Of a stretch of 64,000 nucleotides of DNA, positions 28,374 through 36,725 are shown one piece after another. The notes under the pieces are model-generated. The model was not told the origin of the DNA. It worked only from the letters and a program-made list of their open reading frames with translations, and searched no databases. The stretch is from an uncultured Arthrobacter sp. GTDB lineage: Bacteria; Actinomycetota; Actinomycetes; Actinomycetales; Micrococcaceae. Numbering within the stretch: position 1 is the first letter of the stretch; the number at the start of each line of letters is the position of its first letter. The stretch is taken from the NCBI RefSeq assembly GCF_947493765.1, contig NZ_CANLSZ010000003.1:310001-374000 (forward strand), read 5' to 3'. Position numbers and translations under genes: made by a program.

Positions 28374-30284
28374 ATGAGTGAATCCGTGAACTTGCCCGCT
28401 CTCGGTGAAAGCGTCACCGAGGGCACCGTCACCCGCTGGCTCAAGCAGGTCGGCGATCGCGTCGAGGTCGACGAGCCCCTCCTCGAGGTGTCCACCGACA
28501 AGGTGGACACCGAGATCCCGTCCCCGATCGCCGGTGTGATCGAGGAGATCCTTGTGGACGAGGACGAGACCGCCGAGGTGGGCGCCCCCCTGGTCCGGAT
28601 CGGCGACGGATCCTCCGGGGACTTAAGCGGCGACGACGGAGCGTCCGGGGAGGACGACGCCGCAGCGGCGGAGCCCGCCGAGGAGGAGCCGGCGGCGGAG
28701 CCGGCGGAGGAGGAGCCGGCGGCGGCCGAATCGGCCGACGACTCGTCCACCGACAGCTCTCCCACCGATGACGCCGGCGAGGCCTCCACCGACAGTTCCT
28801 CCAGCGATGGCGCCGCCTCCGGCGACGACGCAGGCGAGGGGACCGAGGTCACCCTGCCGGCGCTCGGCGAGAGCGTCACGGAGGGCACGGTCACGCGCTG
28901 GCTCAAGGCCGTCGGCGACGACGTCGAGGTCGACGAGCCACTCCTCGAGGTCTCGACCGACAAGGTCGACACCGAGATCCCCTCCCCCGTGGCGGGCACC
29001 CTGCAGGAGATCCGCGTCGACGAGGACGAGACCGCCGAGGTGGGAGCGGTCCTCGCGGTGATCGGCTCCGGCAGTGCCGCTCCGCAGAAGGTCGAGGCCG
29101 CGTCGGGAGATCCGGTGGCCGCAGCGCCCTCGGACGAGCGCGACGACGCCCCCGCCCGGCAGCCCGAACCGGCGCAGCAGCCCGCAGAGGAGTCCGCGGC
29201 GGACGACGGCGCAGAGTCGGGCGCGGAGTCGGCACCCGCGGCCTCCGGGGACACCCGGGCAGCCGACGCTCCGGCACCCGCGTCCACCCCGACGGCCGAC
29301 CAGGGCTCGTCGGAGGACGACACCTCGGCGACGAACGCCCCCTACGTCACGCCTCTCGTCCGCCGGCTGGCGAACCAGACCGGCGTGGACCTCTCCACCG
29401 TCAAGGGCACGGGCGTCGGTGGGCGTGTGCGCAAGCAGGACGTCGTCGAGGCTGCGGAGGCACTGAAGGCCCAGCAGGCCCAGCAGAAGGCGCCGGCCGC
29501 AGCGCCGGAGGCCGCTCCCGCGGCCGGCAGGGCCGCCGCACCCACCGTCGAGCCGTCGAAGCTGCGCGGCACGGTGGAGAAGGCGCCCAGGATCCGGCAG
29601 ACGATCGCCAAGCGCATGCGGGAATCCCTCGAGGTCTCCGCCCAGCTGACCCAGGTCATCGAGGTGGACATGAGCCGCATCGCGAAGCTGCGGACCGGCG
29701 CGAAGGAGAGCTTCCAGGCCCAGAACGGGGCGAAGCTCACCTTCCTGCCCTTCATCTCGAAGGCCGTGACCGAGGCGCTCAAGCAGCACCCCAAGCTGAA
29801 CGCCTCCTTCGACGAGGAGAAGAAGGAGGTCACGTACCACGACGCCGAGCACCTGGCGATCGCCGTGGACACGGAGAAGGGCCTGCTCGTACCCGTGATC
29901 CGGGATGCGGGTGACCTCAATCTCGGCGGTCTCGCGAAGAAGATCGCCGACATCGGTTCCCGGACGCGCAACGGCCAGATCGGCCCGGACGAACTCTCCG
30001 GTGGCACGTTCACGATCACCAACATCGGCTCCGCGGGCGCCCTGTTCGACACCCCGATCATCAACCAGCCGCAGGTCGGCATCCTCGGGACCGGCATCAT
30101 CGTGAAGCGGCCCGTCGTCGTGACGGGTGCCGACGGCGACGACACGATCGCCATCCGTTCGATGATGTACCTGAGCCTGACGTACGACCACCGGCTGGTG
30201 GACGGCGCGGACGCCGGGCGCTTCCTGCAGACCCTCAAGGCGCGCCTCGAAGCCGGCGCCTTCGAGGCGGACCTCGGCCAGTAG
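28374..30284 (+). CDS. sucB: 2-oxoacid dehydrogenase E2 acyltransferase with two lipoyl domains (annotated SucB/DlaT type)
   Basis: This 636-aa protein has two lipoyl domains, with lipoylated lysines K43 and K197 in identical STDKVDTEI contexts. An acidic/serine-rich linker separates them, an alanine/proline linker follows, the E3-binding domain is at about 318-360 ([13 protein letters not shown]), and the catalytic domain ends in [13 protein letters not shown] with H606 and D610-G611. Actinobacteria usually carry a 2-oxoglutarate enzyme with a built-in transferase (Kgd/OdhA), and the protein labelled SucB often serves pyruvate dehydrogenase; the same is plausible here. ATG 28374 has GAGGAGGA upstream. 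The neighbours lpd, lipB and lipA supply E3 and the cofactor. Confidence 0.92.
   Translation: MSESVNLPALGESVTEGTVTRWLKQVGDRVEVDEPLLEVSTDKVDTEIPSPIAGVIEEILVDEDETAEVGAPLVRIGDGSSGDLSGDDGASGEDDAAAAEPAEEEPAAEPAEEEPAAAESADDSSTDSSPTDDAGEASTDSSSSDGAASGDDAGEGTEVTLPALGESVTEGTVTRWLKAVGDDVEVDEPLLEVSTDKVDTEIPSPVAGTLQEIRVDEDETAEVGAVLAVIGSGSAAPQKVEAASGDPVAAAPSDERDDAPARQPEPAQQPAEESAADDGAESGAESAPAASGDTRAADAPAPASTPTADQGSSEDDTSATNAPYVTPLVRRLANQTGVDLSTVKGTGVGGRVRKQDVVEAAEALKAQQAQQKAPAAAPEAAPAAGRAAAPTVEPSKLRGTVEKAPRIRQTIAKRMRESLEVSAQLTQVIEVDMSRIAKLRTGAKESFQAQNGAKLTFLPFISKAVTEALKQHPKLNASFDEEKKEVTYHDAEHLAIAVDTEKGLLVPVIRDAGDLNLGGLAKKIADIGSRTRNGQIGPDELSGGTFTITNIGSAGALFDTPIINQPQVGILGTGIIVKRPVVVTGADGDDTIAIRSMMYLSLTYDHRLVDGADAGRFLQTLKARLEAGAFEADLGQ
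28674..28727 (+). repeat. 27-bp tandem repeat in the E2 linker
   Basis: Two near-identical 27-base units encode the duplicated PAEEEPAAE segment between the lipoyl domains. They probably arose by in-frame duplication. Confidence 0.7.
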
Positions 30285-30297
30285 GAGCAGCACCACG

Positions 30298-30329
30298 GAC
30301 GGGAGCAGCCCCCAGGGGCTGCTCCCGTC
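30298..30329 (+). terminator. Strong hairpin terminator after the E2 gene
   Basis: GACGGGAGCAGCCCC pairs perfectly with GGGGCTGCTCCCGTC across a two-base loop (15 complementary bases). It lies 14 bases after the E2 stop and ends the lpd-E2 unit. Confidence 0.85.
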
Positions 30330-30391
30330 CTGTCGTCGAGGCACCCCGGGGCGCGGTACCGCTCCTTCGTGACTAGTGGTTCGATGGAAGC

Positions 30392-31288
30392 ATGCGCATC
30401 CTCCTCGCCGGCGCGTCCGGCACCATCGGAACAGCCCTCACACGTCAGCTCGAGAAGAACCACGAGGTCGCCCGGCTCGTGCGGCGACACCCGAAGGGTC
30501 CGTCGGAGATCCGCTGGAATCCCGCCGCGGGTGCGCTCGACGACTCCGCCGTCGAGTGGGCCGACGCCGTGATCAACCTGTCCGGTGCCGGGATCGCGGG
30601 AGGACTCTGGACGAGGTCCTACAGGGAGACGCTCTACTCGTCGCGCATCATGCCCACGAGGACGCTCGTCCAGGCGATGCGGAGGGCCGAGAACCCGCCG
30701 GAGGTGTTCATCAGCCAGTCGGCGTCGGGGTACTACGGCGATCGCGGCGACGAGGTGCTGACGGAGTCGTCGGTGTCGGGCGACACCCTGCTGGCCGACA
30801 TCTGCCGACGCTGGGAGGCAGAGGCCGTGCTCGCGCCGGAGCCGGTGCGCGTCGTCCTGGCCCGCACGGGCATCGTCATGTCGAAGGGCGGCGGGGCGCT
30901 GCCCAAACTGCTGACCCCGATCCGGCTCTTCATGGGCACGGCCCTGGGATCCGGCCGGCAGTGGTGGCCGTGGATCAGCCTGAACGACGAGATCCGGGCC
31001 CTCGAGTTCCTGCTCACCGCGCCGGTGAGCGGTCCCGTGAATCTCAGCGCGCCGACGCCGGCGCCCCTCGACACCGTGGTGGTGCAGCTCGGCAGGGCCT
31101 TCCGGCGTCCGGTCTGGTTCCGTGTGCCGGGGTTCGTCCTCACGACCGTCATCGGACGGCTGGGCTACGAACTGCTGCTCGTCAGCACGCGCATGGAACC
31201 GCGGGCGTTGAAGGACGCGGGCTTCATGTTCGACGAGCCCACACCCGAAGCGCTCGCTCGGTGGGTCCACCGGATGGTGACGGCCTAG
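30392..31288 (+). CDS. TIGR01777 family (SDR-type) oxidoreductase
   Basis: This 298-aa protein is a nucleotide-sugar-epimerase-like short-chain dehydrogenase. The NAD(P) loop is LLAGASGTIGTAL at 4-16, INLSGAGIAGG is the family strand-4 motif, and YYGDRGDEVLTE near 112 supplies the active-site tyrosine. The C-terminal DUF1731-like part (GYELLLVSTRMEPRALKDAGF) confirms TIGR01777. Its substrate is unknown in all bacteria. ATG 30392 has TTCGAT six bases upstream, a weak -10-like match, and no good ribosome site. It stands between the E2 terminator and the convergent kinase gene. Confidence 0.9.
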   Translation: MRILLAGASGTIGTALTRQLEKNHEVARLVRRHPKGPSEIRWNPAAGALDDSAVEWADAVINLSGAGIAGGLWTRSYRETLYSSRIMPTRTLVQAMRRAENPPEVFISQSASGYYGDRGDEVLTESSVSGDTLLADICRRWEAEAVLAPEPVRVVLARTGIVMSKGGGALPKLLTPIRLFMGTALGSGRQWWPWISLNDEIRALEFLLTAPVSGPVNLSAPTPAPLDTVVVQLGRAFRRPVWFRVPGFVLTTVIGRLGYELLLVSTRMEPRALKDAGFMFDEPTPEALARWVHRMVTA

Positions 31289-31345
31289 CGCCAACCAGAC
31301 GCGGTGCGGTACACCGCCGCTCCGGGAAGGACGCAGGGCAGAAGT

Positions 31346-33130
31346 TCAGGGCGGGGGTAGCACCGAGTGGATCAGCCACCCGGACCCGGCATCCCACAGG
31401 ACGAAGATCAGCTCCTGCGACCCGGCGACGACCGGATCGGGGCGGCCGTGCTCCTGGTCGATGGACGAGCCGGAGCCTCCCGTCGACGGCACAGCGGTGT
31501 AGGACGACAGCGCTGCGGTCGCCCGGATCACCGAGACCTCCGTGGCCGGCGGGGCGGCGCTGACGGCAGGCAGTTCCCGGAATGGAGGGGCAGAGGTCTC
31601 CTGCCCGGAGAGGACCACCGCGTGGCGGATGGTGATCGACAGATCCGCCAGACGGCGATCGGCGTCGGCGAGGGTCCGGACCGCATCCGTGTCGGCCGCC
31701 AGCGCGGGTGAGCCGTCGACGTCGACTCCCGCCAGCAGCGCCGGGTCGGCCGCCCGGAAGGCTTCCGCCCTGGAGGAGACGAGGGCCTCCAGCGCCACGA
31801 GGGGCTCCACCGTCGAGGCGGGCGCGACCTCCGGCCCGGCGCTCCCCTGCTGCTCCCCGCCCCCGGTCTCCCCTGCCCGCACTGCGGGTTCCTGTGCGTC
31901 GGTCAGGGTCAGACCCACCGTCAGCAGCAGCACCGCGAGAGCTCCGGCCACGAGGGCGAGGAGGGCCCTCGACGGGACCGGCACCCCGTTGCGAGGGCGC
32001 CTGCGCGGGGCCGGGGAGTCGCGCGGCACCCGATCCGCCGTCCGTGGCGTCCGCCGACCCGGTGCTGCGGGCGCCGCCCTGCGCCGGGACGGGCGGCCTC
32101 CGCCGTGGGCGCGCCGCACCGGAGCCGCCAGTACCGCGGTGTCGGCGCGGCGTCTGGTCAGCAGTTCGGGCAGCACACTGGGGTGGACCGCCGGGACGAG
32201 ATCGACGGGCGCGGGGGTCGCAGCGCGCAGCAGGGTGGCGGCGAAGTCGTAGGCCGTGGGCCGGCGGTCGCGGTCCGGGCTCAGACCGTCCTCGACGAGG
32301 TGCATGAGAGTCACCGGCACCTCCGGGTTGATCAGGGCCAGCGGGGGTCTCTCGTCCGTCGGCCCGGGAATCCGACCCGTCAGCGCGAACCACGCCACCG
32401 CCGCCAGGGCGAAGACGTCGGAGCCGGGATCGAAGGCAGCCCGCCGTGTCGGATCGATGAACCCGGGGGTACCCGCGTCGGCGCGTCGATCCGTCCCCAG
32501 GAGGCGGCCGGTCCCGAGGTCGCCGAGCAGCGGTCTGCCGTCGCTCGTGAACAGGATGTTCCCGGGGGTGACATCGCCGTGCTGTGCCCCCTCGGCGTGC
32601 AGGTAGCCGAGGGCCTGCCCTATCGGGACCAGCGCGGTCACCACCTCCGCCACGGGGAGGGGTCCCCGGCTCGTGAGGAGCCCCAGGAGGGAACCCCCGG
32701 GCGCCAGGTCCATCAGCATGCCGGGGCCCTGGTCGGTCTCCACGGTCCGGTGGACCCGGACCAGGTGGTCGTGGACGAAGCGGCGCAGGAGGCGGAGCTC
32801 CTCCGTGACGCCGGCCGCAGGGGGCAGCGCCGAACCCTCACCGGTGATCCCCCGTGCGACGTGGGCGTCGACAGCATCTCCGGCGTCGGCGGACGACCAG
32901 GGCTGCTCGGGCGCGAGCCCCGCGGGCCGGGCGGCACGTCGTCCGTGCCGACGATCGCCGGCGGCCGGATCCTGTGGCGCGGCCCCGTCGCGGTGGGGAG
33001 ACCGGGCGATCTTCAGGGCGAAGCGCCGCCCGTCGGGATCCTCGACCAGCCAGACGGCCGCTGAACCGCCCACGCCCAGAAGACGCCCCACCTCCAGCCC
33101 GGGGACCACCGGTCGTACCTCGTCGCTCAT
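31346..33130 (-). CDS. Transmembrane serine/threonine protein kinase (divergent)
   Basis: This 594-aa protein has a kinase domain at about 12-300. The glycine loop is [15 protein letters not shown], the ATP lysine is K40 in FALKIA, the helix-C glutamate is E110 or E111, the catalytic loop HGDVTPGN has D186 and N191, and the metal aspartate is D204 in GDLG. The residue before D186 is glycine instead of arginine, the usual catalytic-loop lysine is threonine, and APE reads DPT. About 65 extra residues separate K40 from helix C. A basic linker, one membrane helix (about 388-410) and a small extracytoplasmic domain (about 440-594) follow. It is divergent from lipB; ATG 33130 has TAGAAC six bases upstream. 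Confidence 0.85.
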   Translation of the reverse strand: MSDEVRPVVPGLEVGRLLGVGGSAAVWLVEDPDGRRFALKIARSPHRDGAAPQDPAAGDRRHGRRAARPAGLAPEQPWSSADAGDAVDAHVARGITGEGSALPPAAGVTEELRLLRRFVHDHLVRVHRTVETDQGPGMLMDLAPGGSLLGLLTSRGPLPVAEVVTALVPIGQALGYLHAEGAQHGDVTPGNILFTSDGRPLLGDLGTGRLLGTDRRADAGTPGFIDPTRRAAFDPGSDVFALAAVAWFALTGRIPGPTDERPPLALINPEVPVTLMHLVEDGLSPDRDRRPTAYDFAATLLRAATPAPVDLVPAVHPSVLPELLTRRRADTAVLAAPVRRAHGGGRPSRRRAAPAAPGRRTPRTADRVPRDSPAPRRRPRNGVPVPSRALLALVAGALAVLLLTVGLTLTDAQEPAVRAGETGGGEQQGSAGPEVAPASTVEPLVALEALVSSRAEAFRAADPALLAGVDVDGSPALAADTDAVRTLADADRRLADLSITIRHAVVLSGQETSAPPFRELPAVSAAPPATEVSVIRATAALSSYTAVPSTGGSGSSIDQEHGRPDPVVAGSQELIFVLWDAGSGWLIHSVLPPP

Positions 33131-33136
33131 GCATCA

Positions 33137-33142
33137 GTTCTA
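33137..33142 (-). promoter_or_regulatory. -10-like box of leaderless kinase gene
   Basis: TAGAAC ends six bases before ATG 33130 on the minus strand, the spacing seen at other leaderless starts here; the sixth base is off consensus. Confidence 0.4.
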
Positions 33143-33260
33143 GATCACGCAGTGGCCTCCCGGTCGTTATCCACAGGACGAACCCGCTTCCGTCGACGGC
33201 CGCCCGGCCCCCGCACCGGGACGCCGGCAAGATCGCGTCCGATCAGTGCTCCGGCGGGAC

Positions 33261-33266
33261 TACTCT
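33261..33266 (+). promoter_or_regulatory. -10 box of leaderless lipB
   Basis: TACTCT is followed by six bases and ATG 33273. There is no ribosome-binding sequence before the start, so lipB is probably translated from a leaderless mRNA. Confidence 0.55.
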
Positions 33267-33272
33267 GGGTCC

Positions 33273-33974
33273 ATGACTCTTGTTCTGTCACGCGTCGGCC
33301 TGGCCCCGGACTACATCGAGTACACGCAGGGCCTGGAACTGCAGACCTCTCTCCATGCCCGGGTGGTCGCCCACGAGGAACCCAGTACGGTCCTGCTGCT
33401 CGAGCACCTGCCCGTCTACACGGCGGGCAAGCGTACCGAGGACCACGAGCGGCCCTTCGACGGCACCCCCGTGGTACCGGTGGACCGGGGCGGCAAGCTC
33501 ACCTGGCACGGCCCGGGACAGCTGGTCGGCTACCCGGTCCTGGCGCTCCGCGAACCGGCGCGGGTCGCGGAGTACGTGCACGTCCTCGAGGACGTGATCA
33601 TCTCGACCCTGCGGCACTTCGGGCTGGAGGGCAGCAGGATCGACGGGCGATCGGGCGTCTGGCTGGCGGAGACGGCCGATGCACCGGCACGGAAGATCGC
33701 CGCCATCGGCATCCGGGTGAAGAACCGGGTCACGATGCACGGCTTCGCCCTCAACTGCAGCAACGACCTCGCGCCCTTCCGGCAGATCGTGCCCTGCGGG
33801 ATCTCCGACGCCGGGGTCACCACCATCTCCGCCGAGACCGGGCGCACGGTCACACCGCTCGACGTCGTCCCGCTCGTCGAGGCCGCACTGCGCGCGCAGG
33901 AGTCCACCCTCGTGGGTCCGGGCGCCGGCGCCCTCCCCCATGCCACCACAACGTCAGAAGGAGCTCTACTGTGA
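33273..33974 (+). CDS. lipB: Octanoyltransferase
   Basis: This 233-aa enzyme moves octanoyl groups from acyl carrier protein to lipoyl domains, the first step of lipoate synthesis. The [17 protein letters not shown] motif is at 72-88, and the Cys/Lys pair is K141 ([12 protein letters not shown]) and C175 (IVPCGISD). ATG 33273 is chosen because TACTCT stands six bases upstream and family members start close to this point; the open frame begins nine codons earlier. Its stop TGA overlaps the GTG of lipA (GTGA), so the two are translationally coupled. The substrate E2 protein is encoded about 3 kb upstream. Confidence 0.95.
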   Translation: MTLVLSRVGLAPDYIEYTQGLELQTSLHARVVAHEEPSTVLLLEHLPVYTAGKRTEDHERPFDGTPVVPVDRGGKLTWHGPGQLVGYPVLALREPARVAEYVHVLEDVIISTLRHFGLEGSRIDGRSGVWLAETADAPARKIAAIGIRVKNRVTMHGFALNCSNDLAPFRQIVPCGISDAGVTTISAETGRTVTPLDVVPLVEAALRAQESTLVGPGAGALPHATTTSEGALL

Positions 33975-34972
33975 GCCTTGCACCCGAGGGTCGCCGCCTG
34001 CTGCGCGTCGAAGCACGCAACGCCCAGACCCCTGTCGAACGCAAACCGGACTGGATGAAGGCCAAGGTCAACATCGGCCCCGAGTTCGTCGCGATGAAGA
34101 ACCTGGTGAAGCAGGAAGGACTGCACACGGTCTGCGAGGAAGCAGGCTGCCCCAACATCTTCGAGTGCTGGGAGGACCGGGAAGCCACCTTCCTCATCGG
34201 AGGCTCCGAGTGCACCAGGAGATGCGACTTCTGCCAGATCGACACCGGCAAACCCCAGCCACTCGATCGCAGCGAGCCCTTCAAGGTTGCGCAGTCGGTG
34301 CAGTCCATGAACCTGCGCTACGCCACCGTCACCGGCGTCGCCCGTGACGACCTCGCGGACGAGGGCGTCTGGCTCTACGCCGAGACCATCCGCCAGATCC
34401 ACAGCATGAACCCCGGTACCGGCGTCGAGATCCTGATCCCCGACTTCTCCGGACGCCCCGAGCACATCCAGGCCATCTGCGACACCGCACCCGAGGTCTT
34501 CGCCCACAATGTCGAGACCGTGCCACGGATCTTCAAGCGCATCCGGCCGGCCTTCCGCTACGAGCGCTCCCTCGACGTGATCACGCAGGGCCGGGACCTG
34601 GGCATGGTCACCAAGTCGAATCTCATCCTCGGCATGGGCGAGACCCGTGAGGAGATCTCCGAGGCCCTGCGCGACCTCCACGAGGCGGGCTGCGATCTCA
34701 TCACCATCACGCAGTACCTCCGGCCGAGCGAGCGCCACCTGCCGGTGGATCGCTGGGTGAAGCCGGGCGAGTTCGTGGAACTCAGCGAGGAGGCCGAGGA
34801 GATCGGCTTCCTGGGCGTGATGAGCGGCCCGCTGGTGCGCTCGTCCTACCGCGCAGGGCGCCTGTGGGCCCGGGCCATGCGCAGGAAGGGCCTGGAGCTT
34901 CCCCCGGAGCTCGCGCACCTCGACGATTCCGGGTCGGCCGCGCAGGAGGCGTCCTCCCTGCTCGCCGGCTGA
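33971..34972 (+). CDS. lipA: Lipoyl synthase
   Basis: This 333-aa radical SAM enzyme inserts two sulphur atoms into octanoyl-lipoyl domains. The radical SAM cluster motif is CTRRCDFC, and the auxiliary cluster cysteines lie in [14 protein letters not shown], both complete. The C-terminal [15 protein letters not shown] carries the conserved auxiliary-cluster serine. GTG 33971 overlaps the lipB stop and has AAGGAG about ten bases upstream. It lies in the lipoyl group with E2, lpd and lipB. An imperfect 18-bp tandem repeat follows the stop. Confidence 0.96.
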   Translation: MSLAPEGRRLLRVEARNAQTPVERKPDWMKAKVNIGPEFVAMKNLVKQEGLHTVCEEAGCPNIFECWEDREATFLIGGSECTRRCDFCQIDTGKPQPLDRSEPFKVAQSVQSMNLRYATVTGVARDDLADEGVWLYAETIRQIHSMNPGTGVEILIPDFSGRPEHIQAICDTAPEVFAHNVETVPRIFKRIRPAFRYERSLDVITQGRDLGMVTKSNLILGMGETREEISEALRDLHEAGCDLITITQYLRPSERHLPVDRWVKPGEFVELSEEAEEIGFLGVMSGPLVRSSYRAGRLWARAMRRKGLELPPELAHLDDSGSAAQEASSLLAG

Positions 34973-34977
34973 CCTCG

Positions 34978-35085
34978 CCTGCACTGCACCGGTAGCCTGC
35001 ACTGCACCGCTAGCCTGCGCTGCTCCGGTAGCGGGGGCTGCGCCGGTGATTCGGGCTGCACCGGTAACGTGCGCTGCGCCGAGCC
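34978..35085. repeat. Degenerate 18-bp tandem repeat between lipA and DUF4191
   Basis: Six contiguous 18-base units run from 34978, the first two reading cctgcactgcaccggtag and cctgcactgcaccgctag. Later units keep the core gctgc-ccggta but drift. The array begins five bases after the lipA stop and ends about 20 bases before the -10-like TAGAAT of the DUF4191 gene. Confidence 0.85.
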
Positions 35086-35102
35086 GTCGCCCGGCCATGT
35101 CG

Positions 35103-35108
35103 TAGAAT
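35103..35108 (+). promoter_or_regulatory. Candidate -10 box of DUF4191 gene
   Basis: TAGAAT is a strong -10 match nine bases before ATG 35118; the mRNA would have a leader of at most a few bases and no ribosome site. Confidence 0.5.
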
Positions 35109-35117
35109 CGAAGAACT

Positions 35118-35870
35118 ATGTCACACGCGATCGATCCGGCAGGAACACCTGCGCCCAAACGCCGTCTCTTCTCCCGCAAGCCCAAACCCGGGAAGGGGCT
35201 GAAAAAGACCGGGCGGACGAAGCAGATCATCGAGGTCTTCAAGATGACCCGCCGCAGCGATCCGGGGGTGGTCTGGTTCATGCTGCTGGCCTTCGTGGGG
35301 ATCATCGCGGTGGGCCTGCTCATCGGTCTGCTGATCGACAACGTCATCACGCTGCTGATCATCGCGATCCCGCTGGCCTTCCTCGCCGCGATCTTCATCC
35401 TGTCCCGCCGGGCCGAACGGGCCGCCTTCTCGCAGATCGAGGGCAAGCCGGGTGCGGCCGGCGCTGCGCTGAGTGTCCTCCGCCGCGGCTGGATCCTCCA
35501 GGAGCAGCCCGTGGCCGTCAATCCCCGGACGCAGGACGCCGTGTTCCGCGTCATCGGACGCCCGGGCGTGATCCTCGTCTCCGAGGGTCCGTCCACGCGC
35601 GTCAAGCAACTCGTGGACGGCGAGAAACGGAAGATGGCGCGGATCATCCCCAATGTGCCGGTGCATGTCGTCGAATCGGGCCGCGGCGACCGCCAGGTCT
35701 CCCTCGCCAAGGTGCCGAAGACCGTCCAGAAGCTCAAGAAGACCCTGACGAAGCAGGAGGTCCACGCCGTGGACAAGCGCCTCACGGCGTTGGGGACCAA
35801 GCTGCCCATCCCGAAGGGCGTGGATCCGTTCAAGGCGCGTCCCGACCGGAAGGCCATGCGCGGACGCTGA
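35118..35870 (+). CDS. DUF4191 domain-containing membrane protein
   Basis: This 250-aa protein starts with a basic N-terminus (RKPKPGKGLKKTGRTKQI) and has two adjacent transmembrane segments at about 53-74 and 76-96. A cytoplasmic basic domain follows, with conserved PVAVNPRTQDAVFRVIGRPG and later KVPKTVQKLKKTLTKQEV. This is the actinobacterial DUF4191 family, which almost always follows lipA, as here; function is unknown. The C-terminus is lysine/arginine rich. TAGAAT nine bases before the ATG suggests its own promoter, so it need not depend on lipA transcription. A strong terminator follows. Confidence 0.87.
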   Translation: MSHAIDPAGTPAPKRRLFSRKPKPGKGLKKTGRTKQIIEVFKMTRRSDPGVVWFMLLAFVGIIAVGLLIGLLIDNVITLLIIAIPLAFLAAIFILSRRAERAAFSQIEGKPGAAGAALSVLRRGWILQEQPVAVNPRTQDAVFRVIGRPGVILVSEGPSTRVKQLVDGEKRKMARIIPNVPVHVVESGRGDRQVSLAKVPKTVQKLKKTLTKQEVHAVDKRLTALGTKLPIPKGVDPFKARPDRKAMRGR

Positions 35871-35895
35871 GCCGCGGTCGACCCGCGACACCCCC

Positions 35896-35929
35896 GACGA
35901 GGGCCCCTCCGCACGGAGGGGCCCTCGTC
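35896..35929. terminator. Bidirectional hairpin terminator between DUF4191 and RDD genes
   Basis: GACGAGGGCCCCTCC and GGAGGGGCCCTCGTC form a perfect 15-bp stem with loop gcac, 26 bases after the DUF4191 stop and between convergent genes. Confidence 0.9.
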
Positions 35930-36022
35930 ATGCGCGGAGACTCTCGTCGGGTACGGGGACCCTCGTCAGGCGCAGGAGCTGTCGCCGGATGCAGGAGCTG
36001 TACCCCGCGAGGGCGTACCGAC

Positions 36023-36460
36023 TCAGATGCGGAACAGCCCCGTCCTGCGGACCCGATCGTGGAGACCACGCTGGTCGACGTCGATGATGAGCGCCGGGAT
36101 CACCAGGCACAGGAGCACACTGCGGATGAGCGCCGTCAGGTACCCAGCCGGTTTGCCGTCGAGCGTCTGGACCTGCATCCGCAGGACGCGGTGGCCGATG
36201 CTGTAGCCGAAGAACCCCACGAGCAGCACCTGCTCCGCGAGGAAGACGGCGAGAGTGGCGACGGCGTCGTAGTCGAAGAAGGCGGCCGAGATCAGCGAGC
36301 ACAGTGCCCAGTCGATCAGCAGCGCTCCTGCCCGCGGACCGAAGCGCGCGATGGACCCGGGACCCGATTCGGGGCGGCCGAGGCGCTGGCCCGGCCAGTC
36401 CTGGCGGCCCGACGGCGGAGGCCCGTCCAGCCACGATCCGATGTCGCTCCTGTTCACCAC
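36023..36460 (-). CDS. RDD family membrane protein
   Basis: This 145-aa protein shows the RDD-domain layout. A first membrane helix with conserved Arg and Asp residues ([25 protein letters not shown] is its region; the key part is [10 protein letters not shown] near residue 45) is followed by a second helix ([20 protein letters not shown]) and a third near the C-terminus. The invariant G-x-x-x-x-L-x-M-x-V follows helix two. Function of the family is unclear; some members transport ions. GTG 36460 is fixed by TAGGCT six bases upstream. It lies beside glnA but divergent from it. Confidence 0.88.
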   Translation of the reverse strand: MVNRSDIGSWLDGPPPSGRQDWPGQRLGRPESGPGSIARFGPRAGALLIDWALCSLISAAFFDYDAVATLAVFLAEQVLLVGFFGYSIGHRVLRMQVQTLDGKPAGYLTALIRSVLLCLVIPALIIDVDQRGLHDRVRRTGLFRI

Positions 36461-36466
36461 CCATCC

Positions 36467-36472
36467 AGCCTA
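36467..36472 (-). promoter_or_regulatory. -10 box of leaderless RDD gene
   Basis: TAGGCT on the minus strand ends exactly six bases before GTG 36460, with no ribosome site between. Confidence 0.5.
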
Positions 36473-36544
36473 CCGGTCGTGCGCCGGCCCCATGGGTGGG
36501 CGAGGGAGCGGACGCGCTAGGCTTGTACCCGCAGTTGCCCTCAC

Positions 36545-36560
36545 TTCACGTCTCGGAAAC
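36545..36560 (+). promoter_or_regulatory. Candidate GlnR-type half-site upstream of glnA
   Basis: TTCAC-gtctcg-GAAAC fits the gTnAC-N6-GaAAC half-site bound by actinobacterial GlnR. It lies 32 bases upstream of TACAGT (36593-36598), a possible -10 of glnA, which is a reasonable place for a nitrogen regulator. Only one good half-site is seen and no glnR gene is in the window. Confidence 0.35.
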
Positions 36561-36592
36561 AAAGGCGACACCAGCGGGACACCGCCTGCTCC

Positions 36593-36598
36593 TACAGT
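36593..36598 (+). promoter_or_regulatory. Candidate -10 box of glnA
   Basis: TACAGT fits TAnnnT and gives glnA a leader of about 120 bases; another possible -10 (TAGGCT, 36518-36523) lies further upstream. Confidence 0.4.
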
Positions 36599-36725
36599 GG
36601 GAACGAGTCCTCGGCACCGTGCGGAACAGCGCGGATGTGTCGTGGTTCGTCCTACCCGGGAGCGGTGCAGTCCCACCTGCCGGCGCCGGGTCATTCCCCA
36701 TCCATGGTTCAAGGAGCACGCACAG

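Noticed and set aside
34978-35085. CRISPR array
   Set aside because: Units are 18 bases, contiguous and without spacers, and no cas gene is present anywhere in the window.
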